Under the pieces are notes generated by a model. That model saw nothing but the letters and a program-made list of their open reading frames with translations. It made no database searches and had not been told where the DNA came from. From positions 1 to 27,500 of the forward strand of contig NZ_CP120849.1 in NCBI RefSeq assembly GCF_029581355.1: a DNA stretch of 27,500 nt, given 5' to 3'. This document shows, one piece after another, positions 1 to 9,538 of this stretch (position 1 is its first letter; each line of letters opens with the position of its first letter). A program made the position numbers and the translations under genes. Source of the stretch: Parabacteroides chongii (lineage in GTDB: Bacteria > Bacteroidota > Bacteroidia > Bacteroidales > Tannerellaceae).

Positions 1-10
1 TTATAATCAT
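1..10 (-). CDS. Start of a further late gene, cut by window edge
   Basis: Only the start codon and two more codons (Met-Ile-Ile) are visible before the window ends. An AGGAGA stretch lies about 12 bases upstream, just inside the stop of the preceding 35-aa gene. It would be the next gene of the leftward tail-tip module. Nothing can be said about its product. Confidence 0.3.
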
Positions 11-21
11 CTAGGTTTCTC

Positions 22-129
22 CTAAATAATGGCTATTCGATCAAGTTTTTCATTTTGCCCAACATAGACGCCTGCTGCATCTTTGTTGATATACCAAAAT
101 TTGTAATCGTCAAAATTTATTGTTTTCAT
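22..129 (-). CDS. 35-aa small tail-module protein, unknown function
   Basis: This short complete frame encodes 35 residues beginning MKTINFDDYKFWYINKDAAG and ending DRIAII. It follows the stop of the PEGA/LamG gene by 17 bases on the same strand and is followed closely by another start codon, so it fits the compact tail-tip operon. It has no signal peptide and no membrane segment. It is rich in aromatic residues (F, Y, W) in its first half. I do not recognise the family. A gene this small could be a real phage ORF or the undamaged first part of a longer frame, given the many frameshifts nearby. Coding status is supported by position and composition only. Confidence 0.45.
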   Translation of the reverse strand: MKTINFDDYKFWYINKDAAGVYVGQNEKLDRIAII

Positions 130-146
130 ATCATGTTATTTATATT

Positions 147-955
147 TTAATAAGGAGATGTAGGAGGTGTAAAACTAGAAGTCCATAGAGCCGTTTTAGT
201 GATGTGAAACTCATCTATGGCTGTATACCGGGGTCTAAGTGTCAACGTCGTTGCAGATAGTGTAACGCCACTTTGATAATAATCCTGTACCAATGATCCA
301 TTTATAAACATATACCAATAACTTCCACTTTTACAATAGCAACATGTATCCATGTAGATGTCGGCAATGTAGACGATGCAGTCATGTTAACAGTATTCCC
401 CTGATTTAATAGTATAAAATCTCAGATTTCTTCCTGATGAGCTGCCGTCTATGTTAAAGGCCCTGTTGTACCATCATTCCCAGTTTCTGCATATTTTGAT
501 ATTCTACACTTTGATACCGGTACATCCAAAAGTCTATTGTAAAATTGGAAGACCCAATATTATTAATAACGCCTTGTATTATAATTGGCATCAACTGATC
601 CGCATCTGAAAGCCTGTCCGAATTTGCCGGACACGTACCAAGGATCAGTTGAACTCATGGACGAATTACCTGAAGCATCCGTTACATTACCGTCTAAATG
701 CAACAACAACATACTCGAAGAAGACAGAACAATTGACAATGTCTGATTACCCGTAACAGTAACCGACCCCGACCTGCTTGTATACCCCGACTTACTCGCT
801 GAATATGAATAAGTCCCTTTCTTTAACTCGTAATACGCATATCCGAACTATTGGCTGTTTGAGATACGCCATTGACTACGACGGTCGCACCAGCAGTTGT
901 ATATACCGTAAGGGTATACTTTTACTCCTGTCATTAACAATCTCCTTCTCATCAT
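147..955 (-). pseudogene. PEGA plus LamG-like tail surface protein, frame broken by about 7 indels
   Basis: Read through seven single-base indels (near 330, 409, 457, 491, 575, 831 and 916), this gene gives one protein of about 269 aa. The corrected length is divisible by three. The N-terminus resembles a PEGA-type beta domain (VTLTVYTTAGATVVVNG, then KKGTYSYSASKSGY). The rest resembles a LamG/concanavalin-like fold: LLLHLDGNVTDASG, SSNFTIDFWMY, WIHVAIVKSGSYWYMFINGS, and a closing AIDEFHITKTALWT strand. Such proteins usually bind glycans on phage tails. The start at 955 overlaps the upstream stop as ATGA. A later ATG at 934 has an AAGGAG about 7 bases upstream and may be the real start. The last intact piece is 147-353. 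As given, no full-length product can be made. Confidence 0.7.
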
Positions 956-1724
956 TCAGGTCCTCCTGCCCTTATACTGTATTTGCCTGATGCATAGCAA
1001 TACACATTTATCTCTATCAAATCCTTACCCTGAAGTACCGGATACTACAATCGAGCTGCCGGACATAGATTGATATGACCCGGAAGTAGGCAACGTTATA
1101 GTCCTGTCGGTGGAACGGAGTTGTATACGAAAATATGCAATGACTGTCCAGGTTGAAGACCGGAAGCAACAGACAGGGTTTGATTCGAATTAATAGAAGC
1201 ATACACTGTATGCTTTGTTACAGGCACACTTGACAACGATGATACTGTTGCATACCCTGTCTCAAAATCTAGCAATTTCTTATCAGCAGCAGACATAAGC
1301 CCGTTCGCTGACTGGGTGGCAAACCGAATATGTAGTATTAGGAGGCGTAGCCCATGTCCCGTCAGCCCGCATAAACGTTGTAGTACTTCCTGTAAGCTGT
1401 CTTAACAGACCCGGGGCAGTCGTGCCGGCAAGGTCGTAGGTTGTGTTCGTATCCGTCCACGGCACCTCTACGTAAGCCTTACTATCTGCGTCCAGCTGTA
1501 CGGGATATGTCTTGCCGGCAGCTGCGTAGCCTACTTTTATGCCTCCTAGCGCGGCAGATGTGGCGGCAGGAAGGGTGTAATCGCCTCCTACTTCTTTGTA
1601 TGTGCCGCCGTTCATGAGGGCTTTGGTGCCGTCACCTTGATTTGTAAATACAAGTTGTGGGTCCCATTCGTTTGTATTTGTAAATCAAATTTGATTATAT
1701 TTCTTTTCTCCTGCTTATTACCAT
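952..1724 (-). pseudogene. Tail fibre protein, frame broken by about 4 indels and one stop
   Basis: After correcting an extra base near 1715, an extra T near 1324, a missing base near 1116 and an extra base near 1026, the frame gives about 256 aa with a length divisible by three. Recognisable fibre motifs are DGTKALMNGGTYKEVGG, YTLPAATSAALGGIKVGYAA, MRADGTWATPPNTTY and ATQSANGLMSAADKKLLD, all typical of receptor-binding fibres in phages of Bacteroidales and other bacteria. The C-terminus reads as a small beta domain ending GGPE. An in-frame TGA remains near 1685-1687, about 12 codons after the proposed start at 1724, so the true start is uncertain. The gene follows the collagen-like fibre by 14 bases and overlaps the next gene by four. 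Intact fragments are 1283-1615 and 1096-1296. Confidence 0.72.
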
Positions 1725-1738
1725 TTTATCTATGCTTC

Positions 1739-3758
1739 CTATATATAATTTGATACTTTGCCGTACTCTGTCATTCCTGCTGGTGCACCTTGCCGAAATG
1801 CCAAATAAGAAACAAATTTTGTTCCATCAGGGCTATATGTTTCTTCCCATGATACAGGACAACATCCTTTTCCATCTGTATACAATATAGGGACTTTATT
1901 TGATATACACTTAGATATATCTTTGTATTGCTGTTTTAGAGTGTCAGTGTTTGTACCCCATCCAACAAGGTCATTAATGGCAGTAGGTAAATCCTCTAAA
2001 GGTATTCCGGATATCTCTATTGTGAAATTATTAGACTGAGCCTCCAACAGCATCATTACAGATTTAATATTATTTTCAAAATCAAGAAAATAAAGAAATA
2101 CTATTTTACCATAACCTGCAACGTCTTGCGCCATATGGATTAATATATCAGTAACCGCAACATAAGTACCTTCTTCTTCTGACATTTCTGTTTTAACGAC
2201 AACCTTTTTGACCTCTTTGTAATGCATTGAATAAATTATTAAATCCTTCAATACCTCCCAAAGCCGCACTTATCTCATCAGAAGTAGATTCGTTTGTCAA
2301 ATCCAGCAACGATGCTGATATTTCATAACTGCCTGCCTCTACCTCCGACCACGCCCCGTTCTTTTCTAGCATATTGCCTTCCGTCCTCCGGTGCCTCCTG
2401 CACATACCCCCGACAAATCAACCTGCGTACTGCCTATGTGCTCAGGCTTACCGCCGACAAAGATATACTGTCATAGATATCGTTTTCACTAGCCACCTTA
2501 GGGACAAGGTAGATAATATTACTTTCACCGGCTTCCGGCAAGGATTCCACCTTCTGCAGCTTAACACTGTTCAGATTAGATATCAATGTCCGTACTTCTT
2601 CCTGAGTATAGACTTCACTCTTGATATAGTAGTTGGCAAGGTCGTTAACTGCTTTGGTAATATATCCGCTGTCATTAGTCAGATCGTTGGTCTTAGTAGG
2701 CCCTACGTACTCGACCATCTCCACTTCTGGAGCTACCGTCTGACACCGGAGACAATAGATACTTCGTTCCTGCTTTAACGTTAGTGACACTTGCCAGCAA
2801 GTTACCTGATCCTCACCCGGTGCCCCTTTCTGTCCTCTAGGGATAGAAAAGTTAAGAGTGTACATAGGATTGCCTTCAGGAGTTTCTCCGTTAGGTATGA
2901 TTTCTACATCTGCCGGTTCTGTTGGTTCTACAGTAGTTACGGTTCCGGATTCAAACACCGGAGGCTGTCCGTCCTTGCCTTTGGGCAAAGTCAGATTAAG
3001 CACGTATTTCGGGTTACCGTTTTCGTCTACGCCATTTTCGGTGAAGCTTCCCACGGAGTGTCTCCGGATTGGGCATTGACGGACTCCAAGACGGGAGTTT
3101 TTCCGTCTGTACCATCTTTCCCATCCGTACCATCGTTGCCCTTGGGACCTTTAAGTTTAGCCAATTGCTCTTCGGTAAAGTCGCTATAAGTGAAAGGGTC
3201 GCCTTTATCTCCTTTCATTTGCGCTAGTATGTCGCTAGGTACACCACGCCAAAAAGCTGCAATGTCCTCTTCGGTCAAATCGGAAAACTTTAACTTCAAG
3301 TCGTCTATAGAGACAAGCGTACGCCAGCTTTCATCTCCTTCCGACTTATATTTCCACTCCAAACCGGTTGCACCTTTCCGGAACTCAGCAGTATCACCAG
3401 GATCGCCTTTTAACAGGCTAAGACTGACCAATGTCTTCCATTCAGTGGGTTCCAAATCACTGCCGGAGACACCGACATACCGCCACTGGATGGCCGTTCT
3501 TCCTTCGTCGACCTGTAACTCTACCTCACGTCCGTTTACTCCTTTCAATGTAGACACAGCAACGCGTACCAGTTTATAAGCATTACCCATAACCTGGAAT
3601 ACAGGCAAAGAGGTAATGCCGGTCAACGATGCCACCTCTTCCCATTGCCCGGGGTCCTTGGAATTTGTTCCGATCAACTTGGTCACCTCGGTGGCTATCT
3701 GAGCCATGATCTCGGGAGTGATCGTATTATCGGGTATGATGATGTCTCCTGCTACCAT
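1739..3758 (-). pseudogene. Collagen-like tail fibre, frame broken by about 7 indels
   Basis: Seven single-base lesions (near 2204, 2362, 2409, 2471, 2728, 2807 and 3051) split one protein of about 672 aa. The corrected length is a multiple of three. The N-terminal 240 residues are a conserved fibre head with [19 protein letters not shown] and [19 protein letters not shown]. Gly-X-Y stretches follow ([39 protein letters not shown]), suggesting a collagen-like trimeric shaft. After that come a coiled linker (ITKAVNDLANYYIKSEVYTQEEV) and a C-terminal domain of unknown fold ending KVSNYI. It probably forms a side or tip fibre used in host attachment. The start ATG at 3758 sits 6 bases after the preceding stop. 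Main fragments are 3027-3758, 2434-3054, 2193-2405 and 1739-2269. Confidence 0.8.
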
Positions 3759-3764
3759 AATCGA

Positions 3765-4049
3765 TTATTCTATATTTCGTTGTGTGAAAATGTTTTTGGC
3801 GTCCGCCAATGCAGCTATATAGATAGCGGTGCTGTCTTCTTCCGGTATTGGCTTATCAATAGATATGTTCAACGTGCCGTCTACGTTGATGTTGATATAG
3901 CCGAACCGTACGTCCGCCTTCTTGATGGTGCCGGTTACGGACTTCACGCTCTGCCCTTCATCCTGGGCGATGTTGTACTGAATTTCGTAGCCTGCTACGT
4001 TATTCAGATACGTGCTTTTAACTACCGATGATACTTGTTCCAGTGCCAT
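3765..4049 (-). CDS. Conserved 94-aa tail-module protein
   Basis: The 94-aa frame is intact, beginning MALEQVSSVVKSTYLNNVAG and ending NIFTQRNIE. It sits between a conserved 95-aa gene and the collagen-like fibre, with 2 and 6 bases of spacing, so all three are surely cotranscribed. I know similar short proteins in tail-fibre modules of Bacteroides prophages but not their function. The composition suggests a beta-rich fold (alternating VRFGYININVDGTLNISID) without membrane segments. It may be a fibre adaptor or chaperone, which is inference from position only. No lesion was found in this gene although both neighbours are damaged. Confidence 0.75.
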   Translation of the reverse strand: MALEQVSSVVKSTYLNNVAGYEIQYNIAQDEGQSVKSVTGTIKKADVRFGYININVDGTLNISIDKPIPEEDSTAIYIAALADAKNIFTQRNIE

Positions 4050-4051
4050 TA

Positions 4052-4341
4052 TTATTCCTCCTTATTTTTAATGTCCGTTGACTCTTCTCCGGATCGAGCC
4101 ACCGCGTCAACAATAAATTTTTTATATGCCGTACGCAACAACGCCAGCATCGTTTTAAAATCTTCATCCGAAATTTCAATAGCATCTTCGGAATAAAATA
4201 TTTTCCGTGCTAAGTCAGACATAGGTATACTTTCCGACGCTCTATGCAAAAGCGTTACCGATCTCTTTTCTGAAATCTTGTTTCTGAAATTCGTCAATAC
4301 CTATCTCTACGCTTAATTCTTTTAAAATTTACCTTTTTCAT
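4052..4341 (-). CDS. Conserved 95-aa tail-module protein, two frameshifts
   Basis: The raw frame from a TTG at 4297 is not the true start. Deleting one A from an A4 run near 4320 and one T near 4250 gives 95 aa starting MKKVNFKELSVEIGIDEFQK at 4341 and continuing KEIGNALHRASESIPMSDLARKI. This matches a family common downstream of the tail hub in Bacteroides phages: a predicted beta strand followed by helices and a LDDLAR-like motif. Function is unknown; a role in fibre assembly is inferred from its constant position. It starts 33 bases after the hub gene stop and ends 2 bases before the 94-aa gene. The corrected length is divisible by three. Confidence 0.72.
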
Positions 4342-4374
4342 TTTATTCTTAATTTTATGTTGTTATACATTACA

Positions 4375-7300
4375 TCAATCAACCATTGCACATAAAAATC
4401 CTGATGCGTCATCGTAGTATACAGGGATAAAATTGGGACTAGACTGTAATCTTCTTACGTGAGTACTACTCATTATTTTACCCACATTTATACAAGTACG
4501 TTCCATTGAACTTCCGTCACCAAAATACCTGGATTCTACCTGAAATTTTGAACCCCATCCTCCGAGATGACCGCAATTTATCCACCTACTATAATCAAGA
4601 TAACTACTAGGTGATGAACCGATATTTATAGCTAATGCCCCTGTCATAGAATTTGATTCATAATCTATGTGCAATGCGGAAAAGTCTGAATATGGAGAAA
4701 CTCCTGTTATTTGTCGTTTGGTTTTAAGATATAGCATGGCACTAGCTGATCCTTGAGCAACTCCAATCCCCATTCCCGCATATTCTCCATTAGAACTATT
4801 TATATCAATAGAGGCATTATAATTGCTTCTAATCCTAAAAGTCACAGAACCATAATCCGAAGAAAATACATTTGATAAATCAGTCTTTCCAATCGTAAAT
4901 CCACCAATCTTTCCAACTTCAACGACATCAAGCTTTTTAACATACAGATCATCCACATCAATCATAGATGTCTTGATGTATCCACCCACGATAACTGTCG
5001 CATCCGTCAATGCCTTGATAATAGACGATTGCTTACTCCATGATGGCAAATCTTCCAAAGCCGCTTCTACGCTACCAGCCTTACTAACGGCATTAGCAGC
5101 GTCCTGTATAGCTTTAGCGGCATTAGTTTTTGCCGTATCCGCCAAAGAATATGCGCTATCAGCCGTATTGTACGCGGATACAGCCTTACTCCATGCAGAT
5201 GATGCATCAGTTAACGCTTGATTGGCATCTGCTGACGCAGAATTGATTCGATTGTTTACCGAGTTGTAATCGGATAACATTGAGAATGATACAGCCCCTT
5301 GCAATTGTAGATGAGCTGATTGTATTTTAACTGTGCTTGGACTTATATTTATGGAAGAGACAATAGTGTCTCCGTCTTCCATTTCCTTTTTTGCAAACAA
5401 CTGCTGTCCCTGTGCGGTATTAATCCATCCGGACGATTCAATTGTATTGTTGATATTGTCCGTTTTTGTGTTAATGGCGCTTATCTGTTCGGCGGTAACC
5501 TTCAGTTCTCCGTCATATTTGATGTAAATCTTACCGGTTTCCCCATCTACATACTCCTTTGTTGCCAACAGCTTTATATGCTCACTGGTCTGCTCGATCT
5601 GAGTTTCCAGCTTAATGATAGCGTCAGCCATAGCATCAGAAAACATATTCAGCCCGTAGATAAGAATCTCACCGCTGAAACGGACTTTAAAATCTCCTTT
5701 GCCGTTCCATTTTCCGACCTTTGATAATTTCTGATAGGTATCGCCCGTATCCATTTGTCCGGATGCGTACAGCTCCGTTCCCGGTATACCAAATTCATAA
5801 GTACCCGGTCTCAATACCTTATAGTAAAGAGAAAACGAATAAGTCTTCAAATCGATATTACAGAGTTCCGGATACGCAGGACATTCCGGTTTCCTTCCCG
5901 GTAGATATCGGCAACCTGTTCTTTGTCTACATAAAACGCAGAAGGCAGCCACAAGAACCCGTCACTGGCATTTATGAAATGAACAACCGGATTAATTTCC
6001 CAGTAATTAAGATCAGAAGAAAAGGACGAATTACGAAGTATATTGCCGGATTCCTCAGAAAGGTCCTTACGAATTTCTTCGATGGAACTATCCAGTTTAC
6101 CATCCATGATCTCGAAGCGTTGCTCGATCGTATTTCCGTCATCGGTGTAATAGGTACTATGCACGAATACACCGCCGTTTATGTAAGCCCTGTGTCCTTT
6201 TAAGGGCTTGCTGTTAACCGTTATGCCTTCGCAATTTCCCAGCCGGACCTTTATGCTGTCCATTTCAAACTTCTGGTCCGGTCACATCGTCCAGGATATC
6301 TATATAAGGCATAATCATCGGAAGATGTAAAATAGATAAGCCCTTGCCTGTTCTTGTCCCTGTCATTACCCCTGACGCTGTACATAATCACCGGCAACAG
6401 GAGCGTCTTCTGTCAACGACCTTCACGCCGAAAGAATCGTTGATATGTTTTCGACGTAGCTGACGAAATAACGGATATTCAATCCGTCACGCCTTTGCGT
6501 ACGCACGTAGTCTCCGACACGCAGGTTTACGAACATTTCCTTATCCATGTCGTCAAGTTCGCAACGATACCTGTTCGTGCCCAACGGTGTGACGGATTTA
6601 ATTTTATTCCAGTCGGAAACCATGAAAGAGCTGTTCAAACCGTGTACCTGGGAATAAACCATCTCATAAACCTTGAAACTTTTTTGCGAACAGTCAAATT
6701 ATCAACAGTTCCGGAAGCTGTAGGAGTATCGAACTGCCAGCCGGTTCCGGTAAAGCCTGAAGTAAAATCCGAGATCCAATCTTATTTCCGATATAAATGT
6801 CGGAACGGATTCGGGCAGCCTCAAACTCAGCCACGCCGGTATTCTCTATTCTCCATCCTTTTGCCGTCCCAGCCGTCAAGATATAGAGTGCTACCAATAC
6901 TTTGGTCAAATGTGATATTTCCGTGAGCAACATCATTGATATCTTTACGAAGATACATGTCGCTTATATCAACATATGCTTTGTTTATCTCGTATAACGT
7001 ACGAAGAGATGAAAATACGTTTTCATCTGAGGCAGCCGTAGGATCATCTTTTTTTATAATGTATACACCAAAACTACCTCCTCCTTGATTGACATAAGTA
7101 TTATCACCAAACTGGAGACTGTCTATCTTTTGTTCTAGTTCTCCAAACCTGGAGTAAGCTGCACTCTCTCCGATTGTATAAGATGGAGAATCATACGGCT
7201 TATCCAGTTTCTTCTCAAAGCCGATAACCCGGGAAACACGACCGTTCTCAAAATAAGCCCTGTTAATTAGATTAACCCTTTGTCCGGGAACTAAGTCTAT

Positions 7301-8690
7301 CTCTTTTTCCGGATTCAGCAAGCCATTATTTTCATCATACCCTGAAGCCAAATATGAATTAAGGCTGCAGGTGTACGTCGAAGGATCAGAAACTATCTTC
7401 TTAACATACTCTTTAGTCTTTTCCAATAGTTCCTGCTCCGCCTGTGGAAGAAGAGTATCATTTACATATTTGGTATCAAAATTATAAAGAATATACTTGT
7501 TCCCTTCTCCTGGAATAAGCGGAGAAGCCGGTAACCATTGCCCGTATGTCTCGTTACGTACTATTTCAAATATTTGTGCTTCCGGATCTGATTCCGGCAA
7601 GCCTTCCGGATTAAACTGAAGAGCAAAGTCCATACCCGACAAAGGACCTGTCTGAAATATCACATGAAGGTCCTGTCCAGGCAGGATATATTTTCCCGAG
7701 AAAGTCAAGTTAGCATCCTTAAACCGGTAGAATGTGACAATTTTAGTTTCATCTTTATTATTTTCGTCTTCTACGGGCTTATCAAATGGAATAACTTCAG
7801 TAATACTTCCTGCAGTTCTCGGATATACATCATCAAATACAACTACAGCTTCAACAACCTGTTGATCATCCAACCCTCTATCACATCTATGTAAGGGATT
7901 CCTCCGGAAGCATCAGCCGTTTCTGAACGACATTCTCTACGACGACACATTCTTGCCCCTTACGATAGTTTGACGGTATGTTGCGGGTTGATCCGAATGC
8001 ATATAGCCGGGTTGCAAAAATATCCTGGCTTTGGCTTCTTGACATGGAGGACAGTTCTTTCCCTATTTCCAGGTCAACGGACTCGCCATGTTCCAAGCGA
8101 CCGATATAAATTTTATCCTTATCGACCCACCATTCACATTCCCATGTTTCGGCTATTTTAGTAAGAGCGTCAATGATGTTTGTATTGTCATAAGTAACAA
8201 GTTTGGCTACAGCATCAACAGAACTGTCAACTACAGCCTGATACTCTGTCCCATTATATGTAAACCCAATTTCACGCAGATTTGAGACAACTACGCTCAA
8301 ATGAGCCTCAGGTGCACGTGTAAGACTCCATGATGCTTCTCTATTACCCTGTCTGTCGTAAAAGATTATATGATTCTTCCATCGGTAATAGTGGGAATCA
8401 AATCTTACCGTGTAATCATACCCTTCAGTTTCCGTGTTAAAAGCCGGATAAGTCTTGTCAGTAAGATAATATAGACTTCCAGCATATTCAATATAATCTC
8501 CTATCTCCAACAAAATAGGCTCTTCGACGGAAAACATAAGGTTGACATAGTCCTCCTTCATAAGTTCAAACTTATGAACAGAGCCGGGATTGGCTTTTAT
8601 GCTTAACTTTACTTTACCTGTTATGTCCTTAACATCGATCATAACATCAAAGTTCAGCGATAAAAAAGGGATGCCCAATTTTTTAGGCAT
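4375..8690 (-). pseudogene. Giant tail hub / antireceptor protein (about 1438 aa), broken by about 11 indels
   Basis: Five open stretches (7887-8690, 6827-7873, 6423-6662, 5847-6263, 4375-5952) join into one protein once about eleven single-base lesions are corrected (near 7902, 7872, 6860, 6769, 6677, 6438, 6414, 6384, 6307, 6268 and 5858). The result is 1439 codons exactly. The N-terminal 300 residues resemble a tail-tip hub of the tail-endopeptidase/minor structural type (GGYDYTVRFDSHYYRWK-like, ETWECEWWVDKDKIYIG). Then come a linker with IENTGVAEFEAARIRSDIYI, OB-like beta segments, an Ala-rich coiled coil at about residues 1145-1220 (DTAKTNAAKAIQDAANAVSK), and a C-terminal receptor-binding beta domain ending in YYDDASGFLCAMVD. 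It likely sits at the tail tip. The longest frame starts at 8690, but Met17 (8642) may be the real start because a terminator hairpin and promoter-like elements overlap the first 16 codons. Confidence 0.8.
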
Positions 8691-8720
8691 CCCAGATACG
8701 ACAATAAACTCATTGTCGTA
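8648..8720 (-). promoter_or_regulatory. Late promoter 3 with upstream dyad (weaker match)
   Basis: The dyad is TACGACAAT (8697-8705), six bases, then ATTGTCGTA (8712-8720): nine-base arms without mismatch. The -33 candidate is ATTG at 8679-8676 and the -7 candidate GAACTTTG at 8655-8648, with a 20-bp spacer. The dyad edge lies 42 bp from the start of the -7 element, the same spacing as at the two other sites. The -7 lacks the first T of TAnnTTTG. Transcription would begin near 8643, which only fits if the hub starts at Met17 or later. The dyad itself is certain; its pairing with these promoter elements is an inference. Confidence 0.55.
8668..8693 (-). terminator. Leftward intrinsic terminator at the head of the hub gene
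   Basis: On the minus strand GGGATGCC pairs with GGCATCCC across a 10-base A/T-rich loop and is followed by six T. The T run is present only in the leftward direction. It overlaps the first codons of the longest hub frame, which argues that the hub starts downstream (Met17) and that the hairpin insulates promoter 3 from read-through. Confidence 0.6.
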
Positions 8721-8770
8721 AATTAAAATAGATAATTATGACATTAACCCTAATTATCGTTCTTACACTC

Positions 8771-8842
8771 GTTAAATGATATTAAAACAAGTATCATTTA
8801 ACCACTGAAGATTTGATAATGATATTAATATTAATATCTTTG
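8771..8842 (+). promoter_or_regulatory. hicAB promoter with two operator palindromes
   Basis: The promoter is TTTG at 8812-8815, a 19-bp spacer and TATCTTTG at 8835-8842, a full match to the Bacteroidales consensus, ending 22 bases before the hicA start. Two perfect palindromes flank or overlap it: GTTAAATGATA / TATCATTTAAC (8771-8781 and 8792-8802, 10-base gap) just upstream of -33, and the uninterrupted GATATTAATATTAATATC (8821-8838), which covers the spacer and the first half of the -7 element. They are natural sites for autorepression by the HTH domain of HicB. Binding is inferred. Confidence 0.75.
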
Positions 8843-8864
8843 TACTGTGTTAATCAAATAAAGA

Positions 8865-9050
8865 ATGAAGTACAATGAATTAGAAAGATTGGTAAAGAAA
8901 GCCGGATGTTACGATACCGGTAGGCAACAAGCGGGACACCCATTATGGTATTCCCCTAAAACTGGAAAAACTTTTCAAATGAGCAATCATGAAAAGCAGG
9001 AAGTGGCAAATGGAACATTAAAAGCAATCAAGAAGGCGGCAGGAATATAA
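8865..9050 (+). CDS. hicA: HicA-family mRNA interferase toxin
   Basis: The 61-aa protein has the usual size and layout of HicA toxins: an N-terminal helix (MKYNELERLVKKAGC), a double-stranded-RNA-binding-like beta core with the expected catalytic histidine at residue 25 in AGHPLWYSP, then TGKTFQMSNH, and the conserved C-terminal EVANGTLKAIKKAAG helix. HicA proteins cleave mRNA and tmRNA and stop growth until neutralised by HicB. Start choice is supported by a consensus promoter about 22 bases upstream. It lies on the strand opposite all surrounding phage late genes, is more A/T-rich than they are, and has no indel lesion. It acts in the cytoplasm with the downstream hicB product as partner. 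The toxin-first gene order is typical. Confidence 0.9.
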   Translation: MKYNELERLVKKAGCYDTGRQQAGHPLWYSPKTGKTFQMSNHEKQEVANGTLKAIKKAAGI

Positions 9051-9079
9051 CCTGCCATCCTCTTACAAATAAATAAAAT

Positions 9080-9493
9080 ATGAGTCAAAAAAAAATTGTG
9101 AAGGCAATCATAGAAAGGGCCAATGATGGAACATATAGCATATATATGGATTCAGATGATTTGGACTATATGGTTACAGGAACCGGGAAAACTGCAGAAG
9201 AAGCAGTATCCATGTTTCATGGCGGATATGAAGATACAAAAAAATATTTTGAGGAAGAAGGTAAATATTTTGAGGAAGTAGAGTTTGAATTTGTTTATGA
9301 CATGGCTTCTTTTTTATCTCAATTCTCAAAAAGCTTTTCTTTAGCTGGTTTATCGCGCATTACAGGAATCAATCAAGGGCAATTAAGCCATTATATGACA
9401 GGTCATAGAAAGCCATCACATAATACCGTTGAGAAGATACAAAAGTCGGTACAATCATTTGCTAAAGATTTATCAAAAGTTCACTTCATTTGA
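9080..9493 (+). CDS. hicB: HicB-family antitoxin with C-terminal helix-turn-helix
   Basis: The 137-aa product has two parts. Residues 1 to about 60 form the HicB partial RNase H-like domain (KKIVKAIIERANDGTYSIYM, GTGKTAEEAVSMFHGGYEDT). Residues about 82-130 form an XRE-like helix-turn-helix with SLAGLSRITGINQGQLSHYM followed by GHRKPSHNTVEKIQ. It should neutralise HicA by direct binding and repress its own promoter through the palindromes upstream of hicA. It begins 29 bases after hicA and both share one transcript ended by a strong hairpin at 9507. The pair is probably a stability or phage-defence cargo carried by the prophage. HicB variants with an HTH rather than a ribbon-helix-helix domain are well known. 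Confidence 0.9.
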   Translation: MSQKKIVKAIIERANDGTYSIYMDSDDLDYMVTGTGKTAEEAVSMFHGGYEDTKKYFEEEGKYFEEVEFEFVYDMASFLSQFSKSFSLAGLSRITGINQGQLSHYMTGHRKPSHNTVEKIQKSVQSFAKDLSKVHFI

Positions 9494-9506
9494 TTAACAC
9501 ATTATT

Positions 9507-9535
9507 ATAAGGGCGTGAAAATAACACGCCCTTAT
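9507..9535. terminator. Bidirectional terminator between hicB and the late genes
   Basis: Perfect 11-bp arms ATAAGGGCGTG (9507-9517) and CACGCCCTTAT (9525-9535) enclose a 7-base loop, with A/T-rich flanks on both sides. It lies between two convergent stop codons (hicB ends at 9493; the leftward phage gene ends at 9539), so it can end both transcripts. Confidence 0.85.
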
Positions 9536-9538
9536 ATT

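Noticed and set aside
2374..2778. Plus-strand open frames of 60 to 160 codons throughout the window (for example 2374-2778, 5721-6203, 3190-3579)
   Set aside because: They are mirror frames of the minus-strand phage genes, lack promoters and have composition unlike real proteins (many Ser, Cys, Pro, Leu).
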